A stretch of 64,000 bases of DNA from UBA1876 sp003446665. Lineage in GTDB: Bacteria > Synergistota > Synergistia > Synergistales > Thermovirgaceae. The stretch covers positions 124,001 to 188,000 of the forward strand of contig CP159918.1 in assembly GCA_040616305.1 (NCBI GenBank). The letters run 5' to 3'. Below, one piece after another: positions 25,837-34,840 of the stretch. The notes under the pieces are model-generated. The model had not been told where the DNA came from. It saw only the letters and a list, made by a program, of their open reading frames with translations, and searched no databases. The position numbers were made by a program, and so were the translations under genes. Positions within the stretch are counted from its first letter, which is position 1; every line of letters starts with the position of its first letter.

Positions 25837-27267
25837 CTAAAAAGGGCCGTAGCCGACAGCGGTGGCGATAAGCAGGAAAACCGCGGCCGCCGCCCAGGAA
25901 AGCAGCATGAAGGGCATTATGAACCTCAGCCACTTGTTGAAAGGAACCTTGGTGTACAACAAAAAGGCCACCAGCGCTCCTACCGTGGGATAACAAAGGT
26001 TGGAAAGACCGTCCCCGAACTGGAAAGCGAGAATGGCTATCTGCCGGTTGAGCTCGATGATGTCGGCCACGGGTATGATGACCGGCAGGGTGACCATGGC
26101 CTGCCCGCTTCCAGAGGGGATGAAGAAGTTGATTATGCTCTGGACTATGAACATCCCGATGGAAGTTATGCTTTCGGGCAATCCCGAAAGGGGCATGGCA
26201 ATGATTCTTACCAGGGTATCCGTTATGTTTCCCTGGTCCATGATAACGTTGATGCCCCTGGCCATGCCCACGGCGACAACGCCTATGAATATAGCCTTCC
26301 CCCCCTCGAGGAGCGTTTCGGCTATCTTGTTGCTGTTGTAGCCTGCGATTATTCCGCCGATGATGGCTCCTATGATGTAGGTGCCGGACATCTCGAAAAG
26401 GCCCCACTTCCAGTTGAAAGTCCCGAACAGGATAAATCCTATAGTGGCGGCGAAGGTCAAAAGGATCAGCAAATGTCTTTTCGTGAAGGGTATTCTTTCG
26501 TGGAGGACGGTGCTTTCAAGGTGCGAAAAATCGACATCGGCCACGATGCTGGAAGAAGGGTCCTTTTCGAGTTTTTTGCAGTATCTCAGTACGAAAAGGA
26601 TGCTCAAGACGAGAAGACCTGCCCAGATCACGAGCCTGTATCCGAAACCGGAAAACATCGGAAGTTCGGCCAGATTATGACCGATACCCACCGTCCACGG
26701 GTTTGAAGGCCCCGCCGTCCACCCCACGACAATGGCTACCAGCGGTATGGCTATTCCCACGAGCGGGTCATATCCAAGGCTGAGGGCGATACCCACGCAA
26801 AGCGGGGCGAAGGGGATCGCCGCTTCCAGCATCCCCGGGAAACCGCCGAGGGCGGCGAAAAAGACCATGATCGCCGCTATGACCCATCCCTTGCGCTTTT
26901 CCCCTATAGTATCAAGGAGCTTGAAAATAGACGCCTTGATTGCCCCGGTGCTGTCGAAAAGCTGTATTGCGGCCCCGATCGTGAGGATCATGAAAATGAG
27001 GGCTCCCGCGTTGTTCAAGCCGAGCGGTATGGCCTTGAAAATATCGAAAGCCGTCACGGGCGTCTGCTCGATATAATGGAAGCTGTCGGGGTCCACGACG
27101 CTGCGCCCGTTTACAATTATCCTTTCGAATTGCCCCGCCGGCACGATGTACGTAAGAACCGCCACGAAAACGATGATCCAGAAAAGGATCACTATACCGT
27201 TGGGGAACCTGAAACCTTTCTCCGCTTTGACTTTCGCTCCGTCATTTCTCAATCCGTCATTTCTCAA
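25837..27267 (-). CDS. YfcC-family (DcuC-like) carboxylate or amino acid carrier
   Basis: About 476 residues with some 12 hydrophobic helices. Landmarks are the N-terminal FPNGIVILFWIIVFVAVLTYIVPAG, the substrate-region segments ALGGFPGMLEAAIPFAPL and VGWTAGPSNPWTVGIGHNLAELP, and FIPSGSGQAMVTLPVIIPVAD. The family transports C4-dicarboxylates, basic amino acids or related anions. The coding start is unclear: TTG 27267 has a purine-rich site (GAGGGGGG) before it, while TTG 27285 overlaps the stop of the molybdenum hydroxylase gene. Either way it is translated as the last gene of that operon, suggesting import of the hydroxylase substrate or export of its product. Confidence 0.83.
   Translation of the reverse strand: MRNDGLRNDGAKVKAEKGFRFPNGIVILFWIIVFVAVLTYIVPAGQFERIIVNGRSVVDPDSFHYIEQTPVTAFDIFKAIPLGLNNAGALIFMILTIGAAIQLFDSTGAIKASIFKLLDTIGEKRKGWVIAAIMVFFAALGGFPGMLEAAIPFAPLCVGIALSLGYDPLVGIAIPLVAIVVGWTAGPSNPWTVGIGHNLAELPMFSGFGYRLVIWAGLLVLSILFVLRYCKKLEKDPSSSIVADVDFSHLESTVLHERIPFTKRHLLILLTFAATIGFILFGTFNWKWGLFEMSGTYIIGAIIGGIIAGYNSNKIAETLLEGGKAIFIGVVAVGMARGINVIMDQGNITDTLVRIIAMPLSGLPESITSIGMFIVQSIINFFIPSGSGQAMVTLPVIIPVADIIELNRQIAILAFQFGDGLSNLCYPTVGALVAFLLYTKVPFNKWLRFIMPFMLLSWAAAAVFLLIATAVGYGPF
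27238..27267. repeat. 15-bp tandem repeat at the start of the carrier gene
   Basis: TCCGTCATTTCTCAA is present twice without a gap (27238-27252 and 27253-27267). In the carrier frame it encodes the pentapeptide LRNDG twice and supplies two possible TTG starts. Confidence 0.9.
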
Positions 27268-27281
27268 AATGAGAACCCCCC

Positions 27282-29591
27282 TCAAGAAAGTTGCTGTTTG
27301 TCAAAAACCTGCCGTGCTTCAAGGATCCTTTCAGGTGAAAGAGGCAGATGCGTCAGTTGCGTGTCCAGTGCCCTGTTTACGGCGTTGACCACGGCCGCCG
27401 CGGTGGGTACCGTGCTGATCTCCCCTATGCTTTTCCCGCCGAAAGGGCCGCCGGGTTCGTTTTCCTCGACGAGGATGATATCGACGTCAGGCATGTCCGG
27501 GGCGTTTACCAGGTGGTACCTGCCCAGTGAAGCGTTTTTGGGACGTCCCGACGAGTCGTAAAGCATCTCTTCGGTGAGAGCCATGCCGATACCCATCTGT
27601 ACGCCGCCGTAGATCTGGCCTTTGACCATCATGGGGTTGATGGCCCTTCCAACGTCGTGGGCTGCCAAAAAGTCCGTCACCCTGACGAGGCCCGTGAGGG
27701 TATCCACCTCGACCTCCGCGAAATGAACACCGTAGGAAGCCGGGTTCGCCTCGGGTTTATAGGTGAGAAAATCGCCTACCTCTTCTTTGAGCCTGTTTGC
27801 GATTTCGATGACCATGGTACCGTAATCGGCGATCAGTCTGTCCCTGATGTAAACACAGCCGTTTTCCAGTTTTATGTCCTCCGGGACTTCTCCGTAAAGC
27901 CTTCCTGTTTGCCTGATGAAGCGGTCCTTCACCTTTTCGGCCAGCTCCAGGGCACAGGCGCCGCAGACGTAGGTGACACGGCTTGCGATGCATCCCGTGT
28001 CGAAGGGCGAATGGTGGGTGTCTCCCTCGGTGACGTAAACCTTTACCGGGGGGATATCCAGTATCTCGGCGACGATTTGGGCCATCACCGTAAGCGTGCC
28101 GTTCCCGAGTTCGTGAAATCCTGCATTCAATATGGCGGAGCCGTCCTCGCACAAGCGCAGGTTCATACCCGTGAAATCCGGATAAGGGCTTCCGTAATAG
28201 CCGTTTCCGTGGGTGCTGCATGCAAGCCCCACTCCCCGACGGTAACGTCCTTTTCCGCCCGCCTGGCGGTAGCGTCTTTTCCATTCGAAGCGTTTCATAC
28301 CCAGTTCCAGACATTCCCTTACGCGGGCATTCCCGAGTGGTGGAGCGCCCGTCGGGTCCAAGTCACCGGGGTAAACCAGGTTTTTCAGGCGCAGTTCGGC
28401 GGGATCCATCCCGAGTTTTTTCGCCAAAAAGTCCAGGTTGATTTCCGTCGCAGCGTGAATTTGTGGCGAGCCAAAGCCTCGGCAGGCCCCGCTCGGCGTG
28501 GTGTTGGTGTATGTGGTTTTGCCGACGAAAACCTGGGAGGGAATCCGGTATAGCCTCGACGTCTTTTTCCCCATTGCCATGGTCACCCTGTGACCGCCCG
28601 TCAGATAGGCCCCCGAGTCGGAGATCACGTCCATTTCACGAAAAACGAGCGTCCCGTCTGGGCGTGCCAGGGTCTTGACTTTGCCAATGGTGGCGGTCCG
28701 GGTGCGCGTCGCAATTATGGCTTCCCTCCTGTCCATTGCGAGCTTGACCGGCCTTCGTGCTTCCATAGCCATCAGGGCACAGGCAGGTTCGAGGATTATG
28801 TCCTGCTTGCCGCCGAAGGAGCCACCGACAGGGGCCTTGATCACGCGAACCTTGTTGAGGGGCAGGCCAAGGGTGTGCGAGAGGATATGACGGACGGTGA
28901 AAATCATCTGGCAGGGCGATTCCACCGTCAGGGTTCCGTCATGGTCTATGTAAGCAAGGCAGATGTGGTTTTCCATGGCGGCATGATGGATCTTGGGGGT
29001 CCTGACGACGGATTCGGCAACGACAAGCCCTGCTTCGTCTGGCTCGCCCTTACCATAAGAAATCCGGCCTTCTATAACCTGTGGGCGCCCTTCAAGAAGA
29101 GGTGAACAGACAAGCGCCTGTTCCGGGTCGATAACTGGTTCATAGATCTCATACTCCACCTTAACCAAGGCAGCCGCCTTTTGCGCCGCCTTCGGGTTTT
29201 CGGCAAGGACGGCTCCTATGCGGTCGCCCACGAAAAGGGGACGGTCGGTAAAAATCCGTTCATCCCGGAAATCCTCCTGGTCGGGGAGGGATACCTGGCT
29301 GTTGAACATGACGCCGGGGTCGTCTGCCGGAGTGAACACCCTTATCACGCCCGGGATCTTGAGGGCTTGTGAATCGTCTATAGACAAGACCCTGCCGTTT
29401 GCCACCTTGCTCAGGATCAGCCGGGCATGAAGACTCCCCCCGGGAGGCAGGTCCGCAAGGTAATTGAAACGGCCTTTTACCTTTCTTTCTATATCGACAC
29501 GCGTTATGTCCTGTCCTACGTATTTAAGTCCGGATCCAGCAGTTTTTTCCATTACGGCGGGCTCTTTGACGGGGGATAAAGTCTTGCTCAT
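27282..29591 (-). CDS. Molybdenum hydroxylase, large (Mo-cofactor) subunit, xanthine dehydrogenase family
   Basis: The 769-residue protein is the molybdopterin subunit of a heterotrimeric xanthine-dehydrogenase-type enzyme. Family blocks include the N-terminal hammerhead domain (KGRFNYLADLPPGG), the cofactor-binding VKAPVGGSFGGKQD-like segment (here IKAPVGGSFGGKQDII), GACRGFGSPQIHAATE, and the catalytic glutamate in GGKSIGEISTVPTAAA. Such enzymes hydroxylate purines, nicotinate or other N-heterocycles in the cytoplasm with electron transfer through FAD and 2Fe-2S clusters. Substrate cannot be assigned. It overlaps the FAD subunit gene by four bases (ATGA). Given two selenoproteins nearby, a selenium-containing cofactor is possible but nothing in this sequence proves it. 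Confidence 0.92.
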   Translation of the reverse strand: MSKTLSPVKEPAVMEKTAGSGLKYVGQDITRVDIERKVKGRFNYLADLPPGGSLHARLILSKVANGRVLSIDDSQALKIPGVIRVFTPADDPGVMFNSQVSLPDQEDFRDERIFTDRPLFVGDRIGAVLAENPKAAQKAAALVKVEYEIYEPVIDPEQALVCSPLLEGRPQVIEGRISYGKGEPDEAGLVVAESVVRTPKIHHAAMENHICLAYIDHDGTLTVESPCQMIFTVRHILSHTLGLPLNKVRVIKAPVGGSFGGKQDIILEPACALMAMEARRPVKLAMDRREAIIATRTRTATIGKVKTLARPDGTLVFREMDVISDSGAYLTGGHRVTMAMGKKTSRLYRIPSQVFVGKTTYTNTTPSGACRGFGSPQIHAATEINLDFLAKKLGMDPAELRLKNLVYPGDLDPTGAPPLGNARVRECLELGMKRFEWKRRYRQAGGKGRYRRGVGLACSTHGNGYYGSPYPDFTGMNLRLCEDGSAILNAGFHELGNGTLTVMAQIVAEILDIPPVKVYVTEGDTHHSPFDTGCIASRVTYVCGACALELAEKVKDRFIRQTGRLYGEVPEDIKLENGCVYIRDRLIADYGTMVIEIANRLKEEVGDFLTYKPEANPASYGVHFAEVEVDTLTGLVRVTDFLAAHDVGRAINPMMVKGQIYGGVQMGIGMALTEEMLYDSSGRPKNASLGRYHLVNAPDMPDVDIILVEENEPGGPFGGKSIGEISTVPTAAAVVNAVNRALDTQLTHLPLSPERILEARQVFDKQQLS

Positions 29592-30439
29592 CGGATCACC
29601 TCCAGAAGGCTAGCCCACAATTGGCTGCCGAGCCCTTTTACGGCCTGTCGTTTGTAGGGCATGGAGGCCCTGTCGGGGATCGTCTTTTCCACGGTTTTTG
29701 AGAGGGCCTCCAGAAAAGGGGACTCGACGGGGTCGTTTGAAGTCGCCGAGGTCAAAAGGCTTTCGGCTTCGACGGCGCGAACAGGCCAGGGAGCCAGGGC
29801 TCCCAGAAAGAGGCGCGGTTTTTCGATGCGCGAGCCGTGAAGCTTGCAGGAAAAGGCGAGGTTCAGTTTCGATATGGTAACGGCTCTTCGGCTTCCCACC
29901 TTGTCGAAGAAGGAAAAATCGCTTTCCTCCAGAGGCACAAGGAACTTTTTTATGAATTCGCCTCTTGCCGCAAGAGACTTGAAGTCATTGCGGTCAGCTT
30001 CTTCGGAGCGTACAGTCCGCTGGTTGCCGTTGTGACTTTCGATGACTACAAGGGCGTTCAGGGCGCAGAGTACCGGTGGGATGTCGGCCGCGGCCGAACC
30101 GTTGGCCACGTTGCCGCCTATGGTCCCCCTGTTTCTGATCTGGCAGGAACCTACCATGGCGGCGGCTTTGGCAAGGCATGCCGCTTCGGAGCGCACCAGT
30201 CGGGAGTCTTCAAGGTCCTGGAACGTAACCAGGGCTCCTGTCTCCAGGAAAGGTCCCTCCACGGCGATTCGTTTCAGTTCTTTTATCCCGGTAAGATCCA
30301 CCAGGTGCCAGTCTTCGCCGGGATTTGCGTTGAGGTGAACCACCAGGTCGGTACCCCCGGCGAGAAGCTTCAGATCCGGATCTTTGCTTCCAAGGATTTT
30401 TCTCAGTTCGGAAAGGTCTTTAGGACGACTTGCCCGCAT
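29588..30439 (-). CDS. Molybdenum hydroxylase, FAD-binding subunit
   Basis: The 283-residue protein matches the CoxM/XdhB-type flavin subunit. FAD-binding motifs are LLAGGTDLVVHLN and SCQIRNRGTIGGNVANGSAAADIPP. It passes electrons from the iron-sulfur subunit to an acceptor. The gene overlaps the iron-sulfur subunit gene by 20 bases and the large-subunit gene by four, so the three are translationally coupled. The acidic/aromatic 4Fe-4S insert seen in hydroxybenzoyl-CoA reductase is absent. Confidence 0.92.
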   Translation of the reverse strand: MRASRPKDLSELRKILGSKDPDLKLLAGGTDLVVHLNANPGEDWHLVDLTGIKELKRIAVEGPFLETGALVTFQDLEDSRLVRSEAACLAKAAAMVGSCQIRNRGTIGGNVANGSAAADIPPVLCALNALVVIESHNGNQRTVRSEEADRNDFKSLAARGEFIKKFLVPLEESDFSFFDKVGSRRAVTISKLNLAFSCKLHGSRIEKPRLFLGALAPWPVRAVEAESLLTSATSNDPVESPFLEALSKTVEKTIPDRASMPYKRQAVKGLGSQLWASLLEVIR

Positions 30440-30911
30440 CTTCTTCCATCCTTTCCGCGGCGTCCATGATCGACTTGATGATCGGGACGTAGCCGGTACA
30501 GCGGCAGAGGTTCCCCTCTATGGCCCTTTTCGCGTCTTCTTCGGAAGGTTTTCTGTTTTTGTCCAGCAGGGCCTTGGCGGACATTATCATCCCGGGTGTG
30601 CAAAAGCCGCACTGGACAGCATCGTTTTCGATGAAAGCACTTTCGATCGGCTCCAGTTCGCCACGGCTTTCGAGCCCTTCCACGGTCAGAATCTCGCTGC
30701 CGTCGGCCTGAAAGGCCATGATCGTGCAGGAAGTGACGGCCCTGCCGTCCAAAAGAACCGTGCAGGCTCCGCATTCACCCTCGGAACAACCTTCCTTGAC
30801 GCTGGTAAACCCCAGGACATCCCTCAACAAATCCACCAACCGCAGGGACGGGTCCACGTCAAGGGAATATCTGCGGTCATTAACTACCAGGCTTATCAAC
30901 AATTTGCCCAC
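30420..30911 (-). CDS. Molybdenum hydroxylase, 2Fe-2S subunit
   Basis: The 163-residue protein carries both clusters of the family: a plant-ferredoxin type site with C42, C47, C50 and C62 (GCSEGECGACTVLLDG) and the helical site with C101, C104, C136 and C138 (QCGFCTPGM and NLCRCTGY). Promoter elements upstream show that it is the first gene of the operon. The length is typical. Confidence 0.94.
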   Translation of the reverse strand: MGKLLISLVVNDRRYSLDVDPSLRLVDLLRDVLGFTSVKEGCSEGECGACTVLLDGRAVTSCTIMAFQADGSEILTVEGLESRGELEPIESAFIENDAVQCGFCTPGMIMSAKALLDKNRKPSEEDAKRAIEGNLCRCTGYVPIIKSIMDAAERMEEDAGKSS

Positions 30912-31246
30912 TCCTTAAGCTGTAATAACTTGCATTTTCTAAGAGAACGTCACTAAAACGTCTTTTTTGAAACGAATTATAGAGGGGTCCGGGTCACGTG
31001 CAAATGACGCAAAAATGACGGCCTTCAGGCATTTTCTCCCTGTGCGTAACATGCTGGAGAAAGTCGATGCGGACCGGTAAAGCCTCAATCAGTGAAAGTT
31101 TTACACCTGTTTTTGTCATCTTTGATTCACAGGCAAGGAGGCGGTGCTTAAGGCGGAAATGAGGGTGATCGTACCTGGCCGGGTTCAGGTTCCCGGTAAC
31201 GTGAGAAGGCATTTCACGAAATACAAAAATGTGGGGAGGCAGAGCG
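30912..31246. other. 335-bp divergent intergenic region
   Basis: It separates the molybdenum hydroxylase operon from the ammonia-lyase homologue. Apart from the minus-strand promoter it shows no gene. A GGGGAGG ribosome-binding site for the plus-strand gene lies at its right edge. No strong plus-strand promoter was recognised. Confidence 0.5.
30976..31003 (-). promoter_or_regulatory. Promoter of the molybdenum hydroxylase operon
   Basis: On the minus strand TTGCAC (31003-30998) and a perfect TATAAT (30981-30976) are separated by 16 bases, about 65 bases before the start codon of the 2Fe-2S subunit. The leader contains two ACGT-centred half-sites (AACGTCACTAAAACGT region) that could be a regulator site. 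Confidence 0.6.
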
Positions 31247-32929
31247 ATGTTCCAAAGGCAGAGAAAGTCCCTGGTTTTAGTAGTTGTCGTTGCGGTACTT
31301 CTTGCGCTCGCGACGGCGGTGTATGCTTCGGAAAAACCCCTGGTACTCACCGGCAATGACCTGACCATCGAGGACATAGCAAGTGTCGCGGCAGAGGGAA
31401 GAAAAGTCTCCATTTCCAGGGAAGCCATGCAAAATGTCTCGCGCAGCTACGACACCGTGACAAGGGCAGCCGTGGAGGGAATCCCCGTTTACGGTTTAAC
31501 CGTTGGTGTGGGCTGGAACAAGGACCGTCCCGTTTTCAAGACCGTGGAGGGCAAAAAAGTCCTGTCGGACGAACTCCTCGATATGTCCAGGAAATTCAAC
31601 ATCATCTCCTTGAGGGCACACTGCGCGGGAGTAGGCCCCTACCTGCCGGTCGAAGTCGTCAGGGCGGGGATGCTGGTCAGGCTTAACCAGTTTCTGACGG
31701 GCCTTCCGGGCGTGCAGCCCTACGTTGTGGAGATATACGAGAAATACCTCAATGAAGGCATAACTCCGCTGGTCCCGTCCAAAGGCACCGTCGGCCAGGC
31801 CGATATAACCCTTTCCTCTCACATAGGGCTGGCGATGGTCGGCGAGTGGGACGTAATCTACAACGGCGAGACGCTCCCTGCGGGCGAAGTCATGAAAAAG
31901 CTTGGGATAGAGCCCCTGGTTCCTGTGGGGAAGGACTTCCTTTCCATTCTGAGCACTAATGCCCTTGCCCTGGGGCAGGCGGCCCTGGTTATCTCGGATA
32001 TAGATCATTATCTGGCGGTATCCTACCCGGTATTCGGGCTCTTTCTGGAAGGATACAATGGCAATGTGGCTCCCTTCATGAAGGAAGTCGCCGAAATGAG
32101 GCCTTTTGAAGGATATGTAAAAGCGGCGGAGAAACTCCGCAAGACCCTGGAGGGTTCATACCTCTACAGGCCGAGCGAAACGAGAGCACTGCAGGATCCC
32201 CTTTCCATCCGCTCGATGGCCTACACGCTTGGTAACGTCGAGGTAACCCTGAAGCGGGCCAAAGACGCCGTTACCCTGGCCGCCAACCACACCGACGACA
32301 ACCCCGCCGTCGTCTGGAGCGTCAAAAAGGAAAAAAACAGGGACCCACAGACGGCACGCTATTTCATAGGTGAAGAAGGCGCTATTTTCCCGACGTCCAA
32401 CTTCGAGATGCTTCCCGTTTTGAGGGAGCTGGACAGCCTCAAGGTGGCCCTTGCCCAGATGTCCAACCGTCTTGTCATGCAGACCATCCGGCTGGAGGAC
32501 CCCGAATTTACCAACCTCTCGAGGTTCCTTTCGGGTCCTGATAATCCGGGCCATGCCTTTGGAGCCATCCAGAAGCCTCTTGTCGCAATGGACACCGAAA
32601 ACCGGATGCTGGCAGCGCCTACCCAGCTGGGTGCTACGGCCCTGGCGGGCAACATCGAAGACACCGCCGGCTGCACTCTGGTGTCGGTGCGCTCCCTGGA
32701 GCAGATAACCGAGAACCTCTACAACATTTCGTCGCTCCAGCTCTTGCACTCCGCCCAGGCTCTGGACCTGAGGAAAGCCCTGATGAAAGACGATCTTTTC
32801 ATGTCCGAAGCCACCCAAAAACTCTATGACGCTTACAGGAAAGTAGTACCCTTCGTCGACCAGGACAGGCCTTACACCAAAGACATCGCCGAAGGTGCCA
32901 GGCTTCTTAAAGCCAGCGAAACCTGGTAA
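31247..32929 (+). CDS. Exported histidine/phenylalanine ammonia-lyase homologue lacking the MIO triad
   Basis: From ATG 31247 (GGAGG seven bases upstream) the product has 560 residues. Residues 1-27 are a signal peptide (RKSLVLVVVVAVLLALATAVYA), unusual for this normally cytoplasmic family. The fold is clear: VYGLTVGVG with Y82 matching the conserved tyrosine of the YGxxTGFG motif, RAHCAGVGPYLP, a NALALGQAALV segment, and AAPTQLGATALAGNIEDTAG near the C terminus. The segment that normally reads GSVGASGDLAPLAH, whose Ala-Ser-Gly forms the MIO electrophile, is here G180-TVGQAD-ITLSSH: one residue shorter and without Ser-Gly. The protein therefore cannot form MIO in the standard way. It may catalyse another reaction or bind aromatic amino acids in the periplasm. 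It appears monocistronic with its own terminator. Confidence 0.82.
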   Translation: MFQRQRKSLVLVVVVAVLLALATAVYASEKPLVLTGNDLTIEDIASVAAEGRKVSISREAMQNVSRSYDTVTRAAVEGIPVYGLTVGVGWNKDRPVFKTVEGKKVLSDELLDMSRKFNIISLRAHCAGVGPYLPVEVVRAGMLVRLNQFLTGLPGVQPYVVEIYEKYLNEGITPLVPSKGTVGQADITLSSHIGLAMVGEWDVIYNGETLPAGEVMKKLGIEPLVPVGKDFLSILSTNALALGQAALVISDIDHYLAVSYPVFGLFLEGYNGNVAPFMKEVAEMRPFEGYVKAAEKLRKTLEGSYLYRPSETRALQDPLSIRSMAYTLGNVEVTLKRAKDAVTLAANHTDDNPAVVWSVKKEKNRDPQTARYFIGEEGAIFPTSNFEMLPVLRELDSLKVALAQMSNRLVMQTIRLEDPEFTNLSRFLSGPDNPGHAFGAIQKPLVAMDTENRMLAAPTQLGATALAGNIEDTAGCTLVSVRSLEQITENLYNISSLQLLHSAQALDLRKALMKDDLFMSEATQKLYDAYRKVVPFVDQDRPYTKDIAEGARLLKASETW

Positions 32930-32952
32930 TTCCCTCGTCAAAGGCAGGAGTC

Positions 32953-32988
32953 GGGCCTTTCGCGAAACGCGCGGAAGGCCCTTTTTTT
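32953..32988 (+). terminator. Rho-independent terminator after the ammonia-lyase homologue
   Basis: GGGCCTT (32953-32959) pairs with AAGGCCC (32975-32981), with an inner CGCG/CGCG stem, followed by seven T residues. Confidence 0.9.
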
Positions 32989-32989
32989 A

Positions 32990-33314
32990 TGTCGGCAACA
33001 TGCGATAATAAACTAATAGTGCGCACTCCATGATATAAAGCATGCGCTTCTGCAAGAAGCGGTCGGGGTGAAAATAACCTCGGGACAGGAGTATAAAAGA
33101 AATACCCTCTGTGGTATAGTTGAAGTGATAATATATATCGACAAAGGGCATGCTTTCAAGATGGGATGTTTTACTGGTATTGTTCCTGTAGAAGAGGGTG
33201 GTAATCGGGGAAGCGGCATTTATCAGCTCCCGCGGGATTTTTGCGCCGCTCAAGGCACGGACTAAAAAATCGGGAACAGGTCAGACCGCAGGCTGAAACT
33301 GGAGGGAATAACAC
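32990..33314. other. Leader region of the glycine cleavage operon
   Basis: About 325 bases without a supported gene. A small hairpin CGCTTCT-GCA-AGAAGCG is at 33045-33061. I looked for the conserved core of a glycine riboswitch and did not find it. The stretch 33110-33140 is AT-rich and may contain the promoter, but no clear -35/-10 pair stands out. Confidence 0.45.
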
Positions 33315-34412
33315 ATGAAAAAAACACCTCTTTATCAGAAGCACCTGGATTATGGAGGGCGAGTGGTTGATTTTTCCGGATGGGCACTGCCTGTACAGTA
33401 TTCGGGCATTGTGGAGGAACACAAGGCCGTCAGGGAGGCCGCGGGACTTTTCGACGTCTCCCACATGGGTGAAATCTCCGTCACCGGCCCCGGTGCGGCG
33501 GATTTTGTGTACTACCTTGTGGTGAACGATACGTCCCGCATGCAACCCGGCAAGGTCATGTACACGCCCATGTGCTACGAGTCGGGAGGTGTCGTGGATG
33601 ACATCCTGGTCTACATGAAGGCACCCGACGACTGGCTTCTCGCTGTGAACGCCGCCAACACGGACAAGGATTACGAGTGGATCATGGAGCAGGCCTCGGG
33701 AAAGAATGTCACGGTGAGGAACCTGTCGGACGAGACGGCCCAGGTGGCTCTTCAGGGGCCCAAGGCCGAAACAATCATGAGTCGACTTACCAAGGCCCCG
33801 GTTCAGCAACTGGTCTTTTACACCTTCATGGATGCAGTGGATCTTGAAGTGGGGAAGGCCCTGGTCTCGAGGACGGGCTACACCGGTGAGGACGGTTTCG
33901 AGATCTACATGCCGACGGATATTGCACCACAATTGTGGGACCGTATCATGGAAGCCGGAAAGGAAGAAGGCCTCCTTCCCGCGGGACTCGGCGCCAGGGA
34001 TACCCTGCGCTTTGAAGCCTGTCTTCCTCTTTACGGTCACGAGCTCGAAAAGGACATCACGCCCCTCGAGGCGGGCCTGAACTTCACCGTCAAGCTCGAC
34101 AAGACGGATTTTATCGGCAAAAAAGCCCTGGCGAAACAGAAAGAAGAAGGGCTCAAACGCAAGATCGTGGGCCTTGAAATGCTCGACAAGGGCGTCCCCC
34201 GTCACGGCTACGAAGTATATGCCGGCGAACAGGCTGTTGGAACCGTGACCTCTGGTTCCTTTGCCCCCACCCTGGACGCTTATCTGGCGCTGGCGCTTGT
34301 TGAAGCTGGTTATACTGGATTGGGGACGGAATTTGAAATCGACATCCGGGGCCGCAAAAAGGCTGCCCGGGTTGTCAAGACGCCTTTTTATACGCCACGC
34401 TACAAGCGGTGA
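33315..34412 (+). CDS. gcvT: Glycine cleavage system T protein (aminomethyltransferase)
   Basis: The 365-residue product begins KTPLYQKHLDYGGRVVDFSGWALPVQYSG, the standard GcvT opening, followed by AGLFDVSHMGEI and the ALQGPKAE and SRTGYTGEDGFEIYMP blocks. The catalytic aspartate region (here LFDVSHMGE) is intact. GcvT moves the methylene of the H-protein-bound aminomethyl group to tetrahydrofolate, releasing ammonia. First gene of a six-gene operon; GGAGGG lies ahead of the ATG. Confidence 0.97.
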   Translation: MKKTPLYQKHLDYGGRVVDFSGWALPVQYSGIVEEHKAVREAAGLFDVSHMGEISVTGPGAADFVYYLVVNDTSRMQPGKVMYTPMCYESGGVVDDILVYMKAPDDWLLAVNAANTDKDYEWIMEQASGKNVTVRNLSDETAQVALQGPKAETIMSRLTKAPVQQLVFYTFMDAVDLEVGKALVSRTGYTGEDGFEIYMPTDIAPQLWDRIMEAGKEEGLLPAGLGARDTLRFEACLPLYGHELEKDITPLEAGLNFTVKLDKTDFIGKKALAKQKEEGLKRKIVGLEMLDKGVPRHGYEVYAGEQAVGTVTSGSFAPTLDAYLALALVEAGYTGLGTEFEIDIRGRKKAARVVKTPFYTPRYKR

Positions 34413-34444
34413 GCGAAAACACCAAAAACGGAGGTGACAAAGCT

Positions 34445-34840
34445 ATGAATATCCCCGAGGAATTGAGGTACACGAAAACTCATGAATGGCTCAGAATTGA
34501 AGGAAACAAAGGTTATATGGGGATCACGGATTTTGCGCAGCACCACCTGGGAGACCTCGTCTTCGTCGAACTGCCGGAGAAGGATGCCGAAGTGGCGGCC
34601 GGCGACGTGCTTTGTTCCATCGAATCCGTCAAGACCGCGTCAGACATCTATTCGCCCGTTTCCGGCAAGGTCGTGGAGGTCAACGAGGATCTGGAGGACG
34701 ACGCGGGACTGCTCAACGAAGACCCCTACGCCAACTGGATTGCGGTGCTCGAGCTGAGCGACCCGTCCGAGGCGGATAACCTCATGGACGCGGCAGCCTA
34801 CCGCGAACACTGCGAGAAAGAGGAGGAGGCGATGGGCTGA
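34445..34840 (+). CDS. gcvH: Glycine cleavage system H protein
   Basis: The 131-residue protein starts at ATG 34445 after GGAGGTGA. It contains the lipoyl-lysine motif CSIESVKTASDIYSPVSG, and the conserved THEWLR and GITDFAQHHLGDLVFVELP. The lipoylated lysine carries the aminomethyl intermediate between P, T and L proteins. It overlaps the next gene by one base. The linked lplA gene probably attaches lipoate here. Confidence 0.97.
   Translation: MNIPEELRYTKTHEWLRIEGNKGYMGITDFAQHHLGDLVFVELPEKDAEVAAGDVLCSIESVKTASDIYSPVSGKVVEVNEDLEDDAGLLNEDPYANWIAVLELSDPSEADNLMDAAAYREHCEKEEEAMG

Noticed and set aside
33068..33265. A 65-codon plus-strand frame upstream of gcvT
   Set aside because: Starts at GTG without a good site and has no motif; more likely part of the leader.
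32990..33314. Possible glycine riboswitch ahead of gcvT
   Set aside because: The conserved core of the glycine aptamer was looked for and not found; only a small unrelated hairpin is present.
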